This document shows, in pieces, positions 8,440 to 17,154 of a DNA stretch of 64,000 nt (position 1 is the stretch's first letter; every line of letters begins with the position of its first letter). Position numbers and translations under genes: made by a program. Below the pieces are notes generated by a model. It saw only the letters and a list, made by a program, of their open reading frames with translations. It ran no database searches and was not told the origin of the DNA. The stretch is from JAGVPT01 sp963772165 (GTDB lineage Bacteria; Bacteroidota; Ignavibacteria; UBA10030; UBA8401), in contig CAVYWA010000014.1 in the NCBI GenBank assembly GCA_963772165.1, forward strand, positions 62,001 to 126,000, written 5' to 3'.

Positions 8440-8646
8440 ATGAGCAGATTCAGTGAACTAGTAGATCTTGTCCATAGTTTTGAGAAAGATTTCATAAAAT
8501 TCTACGATAAAGGTAATAAATCTGCCGGCACACGTGTGCGGAAGTCAATGAATGAACTGAAGAGAAAGGCGCAAGAAATCCGGAAAGAAGTCCAGGAAGT
8601 AAAAGCGCAAGCAAAGGACGACGTTCCTACTACGCCTGCAATGTAA
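8440..8646 (+). CDS. Histone H1-like Hc1 family DNA-binding protein
   Basis: A 68-residue, strongly helical, lysine-rich protein: VDLVHSFEKDFIKFYDKG, then NKSAGTRVRKSMNELKRKAQEIRKEV. It matches the short Hc1-like proteins of Bacteroidota that share the motif GNKxAGTRVRKxMxELK. These are taken to be nucleoid-associated, though direct evidence is limited. A strong ribosome site (GAGGAGG) lies 7 bases before the ATG and a clear terminator follows, which suggests high expression. Confidence 0.82.
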   Translation: MSRFSELVDLVHSFEKDFIKFYDKGNKSAGTRVRKSMNELKRKAQEIRKEVQEVKAQAKDDVPTTPAM

Positions 8647-8664
8647 TTGCAGGCTGCCATTGTG

Positions 8665-8700
8665 AGAACAACGGGGATTTCTCTCCGTTGTTCTTTTTTT
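8665..8700 (+). terminator. Rho-independent terminator after the Hc1-like gene
   Basis: AGAACAACGG at 8665–8674 pairs perfectly with CCGTTGTTCT at 8685–8694 around a 10-nt loop and is followed by a T run to 8700. It lies 19 bases after the stop codon. Confidence 0.92.
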
Positions 8701-8775
8701 CTACCCCGCTTTTTTGCCGTTAGCCCATTCCTTCAGTATATTCCCTTGGAACATATCATCGTAAGTCCCGTCTAA

Positions 8776-9402
8776 ATGAGTGAATCTAATAACATACCGC
8801 GGCGGATGGTTAACCAAGCAGTTATTCGCGCTTCCGATTCTTCTCTTGACGAAAAGAGCGACGATGTCCTCATCACCCTTTTTCAGAGCGGTGAAGAGGA
8901 AGTGTTCCGTATTCTCGTCGAGCGATACACTCAGCGGGTGAGAAATCTGATTTATTCGATTTTTAACGAGGCTTCACTCGTCGACGATATCGCCCAAGAA
9001 GTTTTTATCCGTGTGTACGAAGCATTGCCGAAGTTCAGGTTTGAATCGTCATTCTACACATGGTTGTACCGGATAACGGTCAACAAAAGCCGGGACGAGC
9101 TGCGAAAAAGGAGAACACGAAAATTCTTTTCCCTTCACTCAATGCTTGATGCGTCGAGTGACGAACTTCAATCGAAAATCCGAGTATTCCCTGAAGATAG
9201 CTCAGCAAAGGATCTGGTAAATAAGGGATTGCAGCAACTTCCGGAAAAATTTCGGATCCCGATCATCTTAAAAGATATCGATGGACTGTCGTACGAAGAA
9301 ATGGCGGAAATAATGCAGTGTGAGGTCGGCACGGTGAAATCGCGGCTTTCGAGAGCCCGTGCAATGCTGCGCAATATTTTAGCACCGATGCTTGATGCGT
9401 AA
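8776..9402 (+). CDS. ECF-type RNA polymerase sigma factor (RpoE-like)
   Basis: A 208-residue group 4 sigma factor. Region 2 is VERYTQRVRNLIYSIFNEASLVDDIAQEVFIRVYEALPKF with the DDIAQEVF core at about residues 65–72, followed by FYTWLYRITVNKSRDELRKRR. Region 4 is LPEKFRIPIILKDIDGLSYEEMAEIMQCEVGTVKSRLSRAR. The next gene, 24 bases later, encodes a single-span membrane protein with an anti-sigma-like N terminus, so this is a probable envelope-responsive sigma/anti-sigma pair. Target genes cannot be named from this window. Confidence 0.92.
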   Translation: MSESNNIPRRMVNQAVIRASDSSLDEKSDDVLITLFQSGEEEVFRILVERYTQRVRNLIYSIFNEASLVDDIAQEVFIRVYEALPKFRFESSFYTWLYRITVNKSRDELRKRRTRKFFSLHSMLDASSDELQSKIRVFPEDSSAKDLVNKGLQQLPEKFRIPIILKDIDGLSYEEMAEIMQCEVGTVKSRLSRARAMLRNILAPMLDA

Positions 9403-9426
9403 TGATTGTTCAGGAGGAACGGCACC

Positions 9427-10854
9427 ATGAAATCAATTTCTACAAAAGAATTACAACGTCTGCTGTCTCTCTATCTTGACGGTGCACTCGACGAAGAGGC
9501 TAGAAATCGTTTTGAGGAATATTTAGAGAGTAACCCCGACGCAGCGATGGAATTCGAGCGTTGGAAAAAACAACAGCAGCTGTTGAAATCGAAACCGGGC
9601 ATTCAGTCGAACGAATGGTTCTGGCAAAAGCTTTCCATCCGGCTCGAACAACAGAAGAGCAAGCCCGAGACCGTTTATCCCTTCTCCAGGAAATATGTGC
9701 CGCTTGCTGCATCACTTACCGTATTAATTGCTGCTTTCGGAGGAATGGTTCTCTTCCAGCAACGATCGTTGTTGACAAAATTCTTTTCAGAGGAAAAAGA
9801 ACAGGTGCAGCAACTCTATCAGGGGAACATTCTGCAGGGAAAGCTCATCCCCTTATTCACCAATCTGGACAAGGATCAGGTTCTGCAGTTTGCGCTGTTT
9901 GGAACATTGCCGCTCGATGCTCAAGCAAAGACCGCGCTACGTGTAGACGAGAGCAAAGAAAACGGCACGCGCATAGAGTTTGCGAAGAACGAGACCCGGC
10001 AACATCCTCCGGTTACTGTCGAGCAGTTCTGCAGGGATATCGACGCCACTCCGGCTCAGCACAGGTCTGTCGACTCCATTTTATCCACAGCGAGGGACAA
10101 GATTCAGGAATCGGTCTTCTTAGGAGAGAACAAGTCTCTTGCGGTACATGCCGATCTCGCAATGTTCAATCGAACGATGATGTCGAACATTGCCGCGAGC
10201 TTAGAAGTGCCGCAGCGGAAAAAATTCAAGAAATTTCTCGCCATGTCGGGATCGCCGTATACGTTTGTCATTCCCCCGGCGCCGCGGGTGCCTGCACCGG
10301 CGCCGCTGCCGCGAATACCCGGGATCGAACAATTTGTCGTGATAACTCCGGAGAGTTGTTCGATCGCCCGCGTCAAAATCGACCTTCAGCAAATTCTTCG
10401 CAACGAGGCGATGACGACGCAGGAAATTCGGTCGATGAGCGAGCGCACACATGCGTTGATCAGGGAATTTGCAGAACATACGCGCGAACAGAGGAAACCC
10501 AATTCATCGCTCAGGGTTTTTTCCGGCTCGGATTATTTCAGCATCAAAGTGGAGGATAATGCCTTAGAACGTCCGCCCGATGCCATGCCTTTTGAAGTCA
10601 TTGCACGCGCTCCTCGGGCAGTTCAATTTCAATACGAGCTGCATCAAATGCCCGACGTTCCAAAAATCTTCAACGAAGATTCCGAAGCCTCTGATCGTTT
10701 TTTTCAGAACGCTCCTCCTGGAGTATGGAAACAAAACACGGCGCAAAGCCATAACATCGACCTTGATTCTGTGATCAGTGCTCCGAGAGACAGGAAAGCT
10801 CGACCGCAAACGGGTCAAAACAAAAAAAGATACAAAAATCCGTTCGAGTTATAG
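9427..10854 (+). CDS. Probable membrane anti-sigma factor
   Basis: A 475-residue protein directly behind the ECF sigma gene. The N terminus, KELQRLLSLYLDGALDEEARNRFEEYLESNPDAAMEFERWK, is typical of anti-sigma cytoplasmic domains, but it lacks the HxxxCxxC zinc motif. One membrane helix lies at about residues 83–101 (VPLAASLTVLIAAFGGMVLF). A long periplasmic part with a proline-rich linker (PAPRVPAPAPLPR) follows. ATG at 9427 is preceded by CAGGAGGAA and is preferred to a TTG at 9406. The periplasmic region is not a recognised sensor domain. Confidence 0.72.
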   Translation: MKSISTKELQRLLSLYLDGALDEEARNRFEEYLESNPDAAMEFERWKKQQQLLKSKPGIQSNEWFWQKLSIRLEQQKSKPETVYPFSRKYVPLAASLTVLIAAFGGMVLFQQRSLLTKFFSEEKEQVQQLYQGNILQGKLIPLFTNLDKDQVLQFALFGTLPLDAQAKTALRVDESKENGTRIEFAKNETRQHPPVTVEQFCRDIDATPAQHRSVDSILSTARDKIQESVFLGENKSLAVHADLAMFNRTMMSNIAASLEVPQRKKFKKFLAMSGSPYTFVIPPAPRVPAPAPLPRIPGIEQFVVITPESCSIARVKIDLQQILRNEAMTTQEIRSMSERTHALIREFAEHTREQRKPNSSLRVFSGSDYFSIKVEDNALERPPDAMPFEVIARAPRAVQFQYELHQMPDVPKIFNEDSEASDRFFQNAPPGVWKQNTAQSHNIDLDSVISAPRDRKARPQTGQNKKRYKNPFEL

Positions 10855-11110
10855 TCTATCGTGTACTGCCGAGCAATTTAAATTCAAATCTATTTTTAGC
10901 ACAGAGTTCTTGTTGGTTTTGCACTCTAGAACGGGTTAATGATTCTTGAGAAAATTTTTTTACTGCGGAAAGGATTGGAGGGGTGTTCATGGCTGTCATC
11001 ATTAAGCGTTGACGGATGGCAGAAGACTTTTTGCAATTATACGTTGCATGTCGTCGAGAAGTGAGTAGGGGGACTCATCACTAAAATGAATGCGATTTGA
11101 GTGGAACGAA

Positions 11111-11146
11111 AAAACCCATCATGAAAGCATCATGATGGGTTTTTTA
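11111..11146 (-). terminator. Strong hairpin terminator for rpsU, symmetric on both strands
   Basis: AACCCATCATGA (11113–11124) pairs with TCATGATGGGTT (11130–11141) around a 5-nt loop, flanked by A and T runs on each side. It lies at the 3' end of rpsU (minus strand) and would also stop plus-strand read-through from the anti-sigma gene. Confidence 0.9.
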
Positions 11147-11344
11147 TTACATCTTTTCTTCCGCATCCGCGCGCTGCGAGCGCCGAATGGCCTTTACCTT
11201 CTTCATTCTTTTTTTCACAGATGGTTTTGTGAAAAACGTGCGCTTCTTGAATTCCTTCAATACGCCCGACCGCTCATATTTTTTCTTGAAACGCTTTAGA
11301 GCACGGTCGATCGGTTCATTTTCATTAACAACTATGCCGACCAA
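11147..11344 (-). CDS. rpsU: 30S ribosomal protein S21
   Basis: A 65-residue S21: MVGIVVNENEPIDRALKRFKKKYERSGVLKEFKKRTFF, then the basic tail KPSVKKRMKKVKAIRR. It binds the 16S rRNA platform near the anti-Shine–Dalgarno region and helps initiation. The start is a TTG at 11344 preceded by the near-perfect ribosome site GAGGAGGTGATC. The full anti-SD match shows that initiation here uses strong Shine–Dalgarno sites, unlike many Bacteroidia. Confidence 0.96.
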   Translation of the reverse strand: MVGIVVNENEPIDRALKRFKKKYERSGVLKEFKKRTFFTKPSVKKRMKKVKAIRRSQRADAEEKM

Positions 11345-11389
11345 AAAAGATCACCTCCTCATATTTGCACTAGGACCCACTGTCCCAAT

Positions 11390-11761
11390 TTATTCCGCCG
11401 GGAGGTTTTCGATCAAACGACGAGAACCAAGCTTCTCAAACGTAACGAGAATGGCCCGGCCCCCGCTCGACGTCTTTTCCTTTGCTGTGACTTTTCCCAT
11501 GTCGTCCCAATCGGAATGATAGATCAATTCCCCGACCGTGTAACTTCGTTCCGGTGAATAGCTGATGCAGTCTTCTTTGCTGAACTTTATGACGTTATTT
11601 TCCAACGGGCTTTTCAAGGTATCTATCATCGTGCTGTGATGGCACCGGGTACATCGGTACCAGACCTTGTTTCCCTCGCCCTCCATTGAACCTACTATGG
11701 CCATTTTGGCCTCTTTGTTACAAGAAACACAAAAATGCAACACGTATTTTGTTTTACTCAT
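11390..11761 (-). CDS. Zinc-ribbon protein of unknown function
   Basis: A 123-residue protein starting MSKTKYVLHFCVSCNKEAKMAIVG, with CVSC and CTRC pairs about 25 residues apart that form a zinc ribbon. The C-terminal half (YTVGELIYHSDWDDMGKVTAKE; ILVTFEKLGSRRLIENL) looks like a small beta-barrel of the kind seen in RNA- or polymerase-binding modules such as CarD/KOW, but the resemblance is weak. The start at 11761 follows AAGGGAG. A good sigma-70 promoter precedes it at 11877–11905. The combination suggests a nucleic-acid-associated role; no function is known to me. Confidence 0.65.
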   Translation of the reverse strand: MSKTKYVLHFCVSCNKEAKMAIVGSMEGEGNKVWYRCTRCHHSTMIDTLKSPLENNVIKFSKEDCISYSPERSYTVGELIYHSDWDDMGKVTAKEKTSSGGRAILVTFEKLGSRRLIENLPAE

Positions 11762-11876
11762 GAGTAAAACTCCCTTCACCTTCAAAAAGCTTTTGAATCA
11801 AATGAAAAACGTCACGATGAAAAATTGGCAGGTAAAGCAACCTCGAAGAGTCCCGGTTGTCTGCAATTCGTTCTTA

Positions 11877-11905
11877 AAATTAATCAAAGAATGCCTCTAA
11901 GTCAA
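11877..11905 (-). promoter_or_regulatory. Sigma-70 promoter for the zinc-ribbon gene
   Basis: On the minus strand, TTGACT (11905–11900) and TAATTT (11882–11877) are separated by 17 bases, giving a leader of about 110 bases. Confidence 0.6.
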
Positions 11906-11993
11906 GCATATTTTTGGAAGCTCGTGTGTGTCTTCCGAGGTTCCATGGAAGTGAATGCAGACACAAATTTGTTTTTTCTTCCAGCATTCTTTG

Positions 11994-12022
11994 TTGATAT
12001 TCGACTCAATTTATGGTAAATT
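11994..12022 (+). promoter_or_regulatory. Sigma-70 promoter for the tRNA gene
   Basis: TTGATA (11994–11999), a 17-bp spacer and TAAATT (12017–12022) lie 20 bases before the mature tRNA 5' end at 12042. Confidence 0.65.
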
Positions 12023-12041
12023 CTCTTCGTTAAAGGTATTT

Positions 12042-12115
12042 GGGCCCTTAGCTCAGTTGGTTAGAGCAGCTGACTCATAATCAGCGGGTCGCAGGTTCAA
12101 GTCCTGCAGGGCCCA
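12042..12115 (+). tRNA. tRNA with CAT anticodon, most like tRNA-Ile2 (lysidine type)
   Basis: The 74-nt cloverleaf has a 7-bp acceptor stem (GGGCCCT with AGGGCCC), D arm TTAGCTCAGTTGGTTAGAGC, anticodon stem-loop GCTGA-CTCATAA-TCAGC and T arm GCAGG-TTCAAGT-CCTGC. Anticodon CAT fits Met or Ile2. The acceptor sequence and the CTTAGCTCAG and TTCAAGTCC segments resemble bacterial tRNA-Ile(CAT) such as E. coli ileX more than elongator tRNA-Met. The mature 3' CCA is not encoded. Confidence 0.9.
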
Positions 12116-12332
12116 CTTTCAAATATTTCTTCTCACTCCCCCCCGTACGATCCGTTTCCGACTTTCCTAGGGTTTTTGTTTTATTAAAATAGTAAGAGGG
12201 GGAGGACAAAAGCTTGCCAGGCATCTAAGAGTGAAATCAATCGAGATGTCCATGATATTCTGAATCCCAACCGCATTTTGTCGAGCTCGGCTTACCGATT
12301 TGCACTATGAATGTTCGAATAAGAATAGGTTT

Positions 12333-13088
12333 ATGACAGAAAACGACAAAGATATTGCATTGCTTCGCTCCGATCCCCACGCCCTTATTCTGAAGTATCA
12401 GGAGACTGTTAAAATTATTGTGAAAAAGTATATTCTTGCCGGGGTGTTCAAAACGTCAGATTTCGAAGATATCGTACAGGAGGTCAACTCGGCGCTTCTG
12501 GCTAAAATTCCGGCGGTGCAATCGCAGTATAATGGGATGTCTCTTTTCAAAACTTATTTCTCAGTTATCGTCCGCAACATCTGCATGAAAGAGTATGCCA
12601 AGACTAATAGAAACCTCAAAATAGATCAAGAAAACATTACCGTTTTTATTGATCGCGCTCACGTTGAAGAAAGAATTGTTTTTGAAGAAGAGATTCAGAG
12701 GTTTAGGGATATTCTTAGCTTGTATTATAAGCAGCGACCGAAACTTTTGCTTTGCCTGAAGTTGCATTATAGAATTCCTTTGACCGCTGAAGATATTAAT
12801 TTATGGAATCCAAAGTGCAGTTTTTCGGACCGCAACATTTTATTGGAAAAGTTTGGGTCAAATTTTGACGATAAGGATAATGTTGAAATCTACAAGACCA
12901 TTACCCCCGTTATGAACGAATATGAAAAAAAATCCAACTCCGTGGATGCTGTGAGAAAATGGACAGATTCTAAGATTCACGAAATCATCCAGTTGCTAAA
13001 TGGAAATCCCAGAAAAAGGAACTACACTGAAGACACGTTAAAAACACTGGTCGATGATTTTTTTTCTCCATTCTTACTCCAAAAGTGA
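12333..13088 (+). CDS. Divergent sigma-70-family (ECF-like) sigma factor
   Basis: A 251-residue protein whose first half looks like sigma region 2: LILKYQETVKIIVKKYILAGVFKTSDFEDIVQEVNSALLAK, then FKTYFSVIVRNICMKEYAK. DFEDIVQEV is the polymerase-binding core and the later helix is the −10-recognition region. Region 4 is poorly conserved or highly diverged in the C-terminal half. The next gene encodes a ZAS-type membrane anti-sigma, which strongly supports the call. ATG at 12333 is preferred over a TTG at 12300. Base composition is visibly more AT-rich than in flanking core genes. Confidence 0.7.
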   Translation: MTENDKDIALLRSDPHALILKYQETVKIIVKKYILAGVFKTSDFEDIVQEVNSALLAKIPAVQSQYNGMSLFKTYFSVIVRNICMKEYAKTNRNLKIDQENITVFIDRAHVEERIVFEEEIQRFRDILSLYYKQRPKLLLCLKLHYRIPLTAEDINLWNPKCSFSDRNILLEKFGSNFDDKDNVEIYKTITPVMNEYEKKSNSVDAVRKWTDSKIHEIIQLLNGNPRKRNYTEDTLKTLVDDFFSPFLLQK

Positions 13089-13135
13089 TATATATATACG
13101 GACAAAGTTGCAGTACCGATGGTAATAGGCTGAGT

Positions 13136-13885
13136 ATGGTAAAGGTGTACAATTTTTTCGACGAAAATGCCCATTTAAGCGAGGAAACTATCGCTCTCTA
13201 CGTCGATGCTTTAAAGTTGCATAAGGTTTACTTGTTACCAGGAGCAGTTCTTGGGCATGTCGACGATTGTCAAAAGTGCAAGTCAGACATTCTTGAGGCA
13301 CTATCATTTGTCGTGGAACGAGTGGACAGCGTGAGAGATCCGCATCCTTATTTTTGTCAGAATGCTAACTCAATGCCTGCGAGATTTTCGTTGCCTTATC
13401 GCATCGCTGCAATTTTCTTTGTTGGAATAAGTATCGGCATTCTTTTCTATCTTTTCCGATATATGAGGGAAGGTCAAGGCATCAAGACCGACTCGATTCA
13501 ATCAGTGCAGATCATTCGTCCAGAATTCCGGAAGAGTCCCGCAAAAGACAGCAAGGTTAATCACTCCAGAATCTTTGCCGACAATTTTTCCGAATCGCCT
13601 AATCTGGAGAATCTTGTAAATTCAGCATCGCGTTCTGAGTTGCCTATTATAGTTTCGCCCAAGAACAACGTAGTTGTGAGTCAAAAGATCCTGTTTGAAT
13701 GGAAAATGCAGGAGGCTGGCTTGGTTAGTGTAACGATCCTTTCGAACAGAGAGGAGGTGCTTAAGAACATTAGACTCAAACAATCAAAATTTCTCTTCTC
13801 TGTAAAACTTAATCCTGGGTTATACTATTGGAAGCTTCAACGCAAAGACGAGTTATTGTACGTGGGGAAATTTTTTGTGAAGTGA
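13136..13885 (+). CDS. ZAS-type membrane anti-sigma factor
   Basis: About 249 residues. The N-terminal part, HLSEETIALYVDALKL followed by GHVDDCQKCKSDI, contains HxxxCxxC, the zinc motif of ZAS anti-sigma factors. One membrane helix follows at about residues 83–101 (RIAAIFFVGISIGILFYLF). The outer domain begins ELPIIVSPKNNVVVSQKILFEWK, a beta-sandwich-like module common in exported Bacteroidota proteins, and ends LNPGLYYWKLQRKDELLYVGKFFV. A GTG at 13085 overlapping the sigma stop is a possible longer start. It ends 8 bases from the convergent TPR-CHAT gene. Confidence 0.72.
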   Translation: MVKVYNFFDENAHLSEETIALYVDALKLHKVYLLPGAVLGHVDDCQKCKSDILEALSFVVERVDSVRDPHPYFCQNANSMPARFSLPYRIAAIFFVGISIGILFYLFRYMREGQGIKTDSIQSVQIIRPEFRKSPAKDSKVNHSRIFADNFSESPNLENLVNSASRSELPIIVSPKNNVVVSQKILFEWKMQEAGLVSVTILSNREEVLKNIRLKQSKFLFSVKLNPGLYYWKLQRKDELLYVGKFFVK

Positions 13886-13893
13886 AAAGTTGC

Positions 13894-16800
13894 TTACTTG
13901 CCTACAAGGATAAATCCGCTCCATTTTGAAGGGAATGCCGTCGAACGGTCAGCGATTAGTCGTAGCTTCGATTGTCGCAATGCCGAAGAGAATGTTTCTC
14001 CTTCGAGGAGGCGGTTGTAGAATTCTGTCATCAGTTCATTCGTTTGCTTATCGTATACTTTCCACAAAGAGAAAATGATATTACGCACCCCGGAATAAAA
14101 GAACCCCCGTGTCATCGCTATTATCCCTTCCCCCTTGACATACTTTCCAAGACCGCTTTGGCAGCTGCTTAAGACCAGTAGATCAGCTTTTAAATTTAAA
14201 TTATACATCTCGCTTGCGTATAATACTCCATCTTCTGTCGTTGACGAATGTTGAGGCTGAGAAAAAAGGAGCATGGAGAGTTGAGGGTGTTCTTCATTGA
14301 TATACCCGTGTGTTGCAATATGTATGCATGAATATTTTCCGACATTTGACTTAAAATTTTCTTCGCTGGCACTGTCATATAAGAAACTCGCCCCGGGCTT
14401 TCCTTTCTTTTGGAAATTTTCAGCGACCGAAGAAACTTCTCGTTCAGAATATTTCAATTCGCAGAATCTTTTGCCATCAACGGTAATTGAGCGTAAGACT
14501 GCTGGGTCTTTTTCTAATGCCGCAGCATTTTTTGAATAAAATATCCCATTGCTGTCGGTATCCCGGAAGACTGGTGCAAAGCCCGCAAAGCTTAGCGCTT
14601 TGGGAGCTATGTCATTCTTTTGTTGAATTCGATTCAAATAAAAAGAGGAAGAATAAGAATATGAAACTTCATAAGATCTTAGAAGATATTCTAGCTTTGT
14701 GAAATCAATCGTCTGATTTGTCTGGCAGGGAGTGTTGGCGAGGAGAGCTTCAAACGGTATATAATATAAAACGCCGTCAGGGACGATGACCAGCCGATTT
14801 TTACCATGTAAATTCGTTTCCAATGGACGGATGAGAATTCGGTACAAGTCTCTTCCGGTCCGCACATAGTCCTTTTCATCGACGGTTTTAATAGCTTTAT
14901 AAAAGGTTGAGGCTAACTCGTTGAAATTTGATGGAGTTGGGATGGTCATTACATCAAACGACGATTTTGTGATTAAAAAGATCGTGAGCGAATTTTGGCC
15001 CAAACTGTATTCTACGACTCCTGTGTTTTCATCGATTGCGTTTTGTATTTCGCCGATTGTTGCCGTATGGTTTTTGTACTTCAACTCATAATATTGTGGA
15101 TATTCATTCTCAAGGAGAGCCGATAAACTCCGCTCCTTATTGTTAAGAGTGAAACATTTATCCTGCAGTGTAATAATTTTTGTACTATCCCTTTTCTCCC
15201 TTTTGTCATTTTCCTTCTGAAGTTGAGTTTCGTTATAGTCAATGTCGATTTTTAACGCTTTCTCTTTTTCAATGATAGAGTCTGGAATTCCGGAAAATTG
15301 TTTTGCTTCAGAATCATGGAGACAGTCGAGTAGTACATTTGCCTTACCGTTTTCCGCGAAGTAAAACGCCAATTCTTTATAGCGTGGCTCCATGGTGGCT
15401 TTAAATAATTTCATGCTCACACGAATGGCGTTTTGATGCAGGGAGTAGCTTTGCTCCTCAAGAAAAAGTTTTGATCCTTCCGTAGTAATCTTCTTCCTTA
15501 GGAGGTTGATGACGTTTGTGGCACATTCATATGTTGCAAGCGTTGCTTGAAGGTCGCGAAGGGCATGAGATTTGAATGAATAGTATTTTTCTAATGCTGT
15601 TGCTTTTGCTGCAAGTATTTTGATAAGGTCGTTGCTGTTAGAGATATTGCTTTCTATTGGATTGATATAAATTGATGAGTCATTAAAATCCGGTAAGAGA
15701 GCACCTATTGATTGCTGATAGTATTGTATAGCAATGAAGGGCTGATTCATTTGCATATAAACATCTCCGATCCCCTTCAACGTTGCAGCCCTCTGTGGTC
15801 GATTCGGTTGTGGGAGATTATTGTGAAGGAGAAGAGCTTTGTTAAAGTAATCGAGTGCTCGATCGAAGTTCTTCTTTTCTAAATAAACCGACCCGATTTC
15901 CGAGTAAAGATTTGCAATGTCATTTCGGTCATTCGATGCTTTTAGTTGAGATCGTAGTTGAAGTGCTTTTTGAAAATTCTTCAAACAAAGGGAATATTCA
16001 CCTCGCTTTTTATAAATATCGCCCAGTATTTCATAGGTGTAAGCAAGCTCTGGGTGTTTGTTTCCAACGGCTTTCAGCTGAATTGTCAGTGTCTGTTTAG
16101 AATACTGGAGTGCATTGTTTAGTTCATTCTTGCTCGCGTAAACAGAACCTAACCCTCTGGTTAGGTAAGTGCAATGTCGATGATTGTTACCCGTCAGTTT
16201 CTTGTCTAGGGTTATTACTCTTTGATAGTATTCTATTGCTTTATCGTAATCACCCTCTGATTCGAAAGCTGATCCTAACTTAGAATAGCAACTCATAAGC
16301 GAAATATAATTGTCACCAAAAATACTGCGATAAAGATCTATGGCTCTTGTGAGATGGGAAATTGCCTGATTGTTCTCGCCTTTCTCCGCATAAACCCAAC
16401 CAATGTAATCCTCGCAATCAGCATCGACTGTGCTATATTTTCTTTCACCATTGCTGCTTAGTGAATCTGCCTGTCGGAAGTAGCTTAAAGCAATGTCAAA
16501 GTCATTTCTCAAAAGATAGACTTGCCCAATCCCTGCAAGAGTAATGGCTCGATTAAATTGATCGCTATCATCTAGAACCCTATATCCTTGCAGTGCTTCA
16601 CTGAAAGGCTGAAGGGCATGATCATAGTCACCTTTTTTCAGATATGCAATTCCCAATAGATAATTACTTGCAGCAACGAGTTTATGACTTCTTCCTATTC
16701 TTTTCTCCCGGATTTCTTTTCCATCCAAAATTTCCTTTATTGCTAGGCCAAAATTCTCTCTATAGATATTTAAAAGACCATCGATACTATACGTAAATGC

Positions 16801-17154
16801 GCATTCAAGGTTGTCAGGTTCCAATTTTTCTTTCTCTATCTCTTTCGTTTTCATTAAAACCATTTCCATTGAATCGATTGCGACCTTTCTCAACAAGCAG
16901 TCAGCAATAATATTTAAACAATGAACATATCGTTCCCAACTCTTCGCTTCCAGAAAAATCTTAGCTGCACTCTGAAGACAAATGATAGAACTATCATATT
17001 CTATTTGATAATTGTAATCTAACGCCTGCTTGACAAGAAGTTCCGCTCGCACAGTATCTCCGTGAGCTGATTGCGCATGGCAGTATTGTGCAAACAATAG
17101 AATGCCGAAAAGAACCACACTTCGAATGAAATGAGCAGCCCAAAGAGTTTTCAT
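13894..17154 (-). CDS. Secreted TPR-CHAT (caspase-like) protein
   Basis: A 1086-residue protein with an N-terminal signal peptide (SVVLFGILLFAQYCHAQS). About eight tetratricopeptide repeats follow at roughly residues 155–480 (examples: AYLKKGDYDHALQPFSEAL, AFESEGDYDKAIEYYQRVI, VYLEKKNFDRALDYFNKAL), then a helical linker. The C-terminal CHAT domain has catalytic His949 in CIHIATHGY and Cys998 in LVLSSCQSGLGK. CHAT domains are caspase-clan cysteine peptidases. The ribosome site AGGTGAG precedes the ATG. The export signal places the peptidase outside the cytoplasm, on the same side as the outer domain of the neighbouring anti-sigma factor. A regulatory link is inference from position only. Confidence 0.88.
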   Translation of the reverse strand: MKTLWAAHFIRSVVLFGILLFAQYCHAQSAHGDTVRAELLVKQALDYNYQIEYDSSIICLQSAAKIFLEAKSWERYVHCLNIIADCLLRKVAIDSMEMVLMKTKEIEKEKLEPDNLECAFTYSIDGLLNIYRENFGLAIKEILDGKEIREKRIGRSHKLVAASNYLLGIAYLKKGDYDHALQPFSEALQGYRVLDDSDQFNRAITLAGIGQVYLLRNDFDIALSYFRQADSLSSNGERKYSTVDADCEDYIGWVYAEKGENNQAISHLTRAIDLYRSIFGDNYISLMSCYSKLGSAFESEGDYDKAIEYYQRVITLDKKLTGNNHRHCTYLTRGLGSVYASKNELNNALQYSKQTLTIQLKAVGNKHPELAYTYEILGDIYKKRGEYSLCLKNFQKALQLRSQLKASNDRNDIANLYSEIGSVYLEKKNFDRALDYFNKALLLHNNLPQPNRPQRAATLKGIGDVYMQMNQPFIAIQYYQQSIGALLPDFNDSSIYINPIESNISNSNDLIKILAAKATALEKYYSFKSHALRDLQATLATYECATNVINLLRKKITTEGSKLFLEEQSYSLHQNAIRVSMKLFKATMEPRYKELAFYFAENGKANVLLDCLHDSEAKQFSGIPDSIIEKEKALKIDIDYNETQLQKENDKREKRDSTKIITLQDKCFTLNNKERSLSALLENEYPQYYELKYKNHTATIGEIQNAIDENTGVVEYSLGQNSLTIFLITKSSFDVMTIPTPSNFNELASTFYKAIKTVDEKDYVRTGRDLYRILIRPLETNLHGKNRLVIVPDGVLYYIPFEALLANTPCQTNQTIDFTKLEYLLRSYEVSYSYSSSFYLNRIQQKNDIAPKALSFAGFAPVFRDTDSNGIFYSKNAAALEKDPAVLRSITVDGKRFCELKYSEREVSSVAENFQKKGKPGASFLYDSASEENFKSNVGKYSCIHIATHGYINEEHPQLSMLLFSQPQHSSTTEDGVLYASEMYNLNLKADLLVLSSCQSGLGKYVKGEGIIAMTRGFFYSGVRNIIFSLWKVYDKQTNELMTEFYNRLLEGETFSSALRQSKLRLIADRSTAFPSKWSGFILVGK

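Noticed and set aside
10993..11030. Hairpin CTGTCATC/GATGGCAG as terminator of the anti-sigma gene
   Set aside because: The stem is short with a 14-nt loop and the T run is offset; the strong hairpin at 11111 is a better stop.
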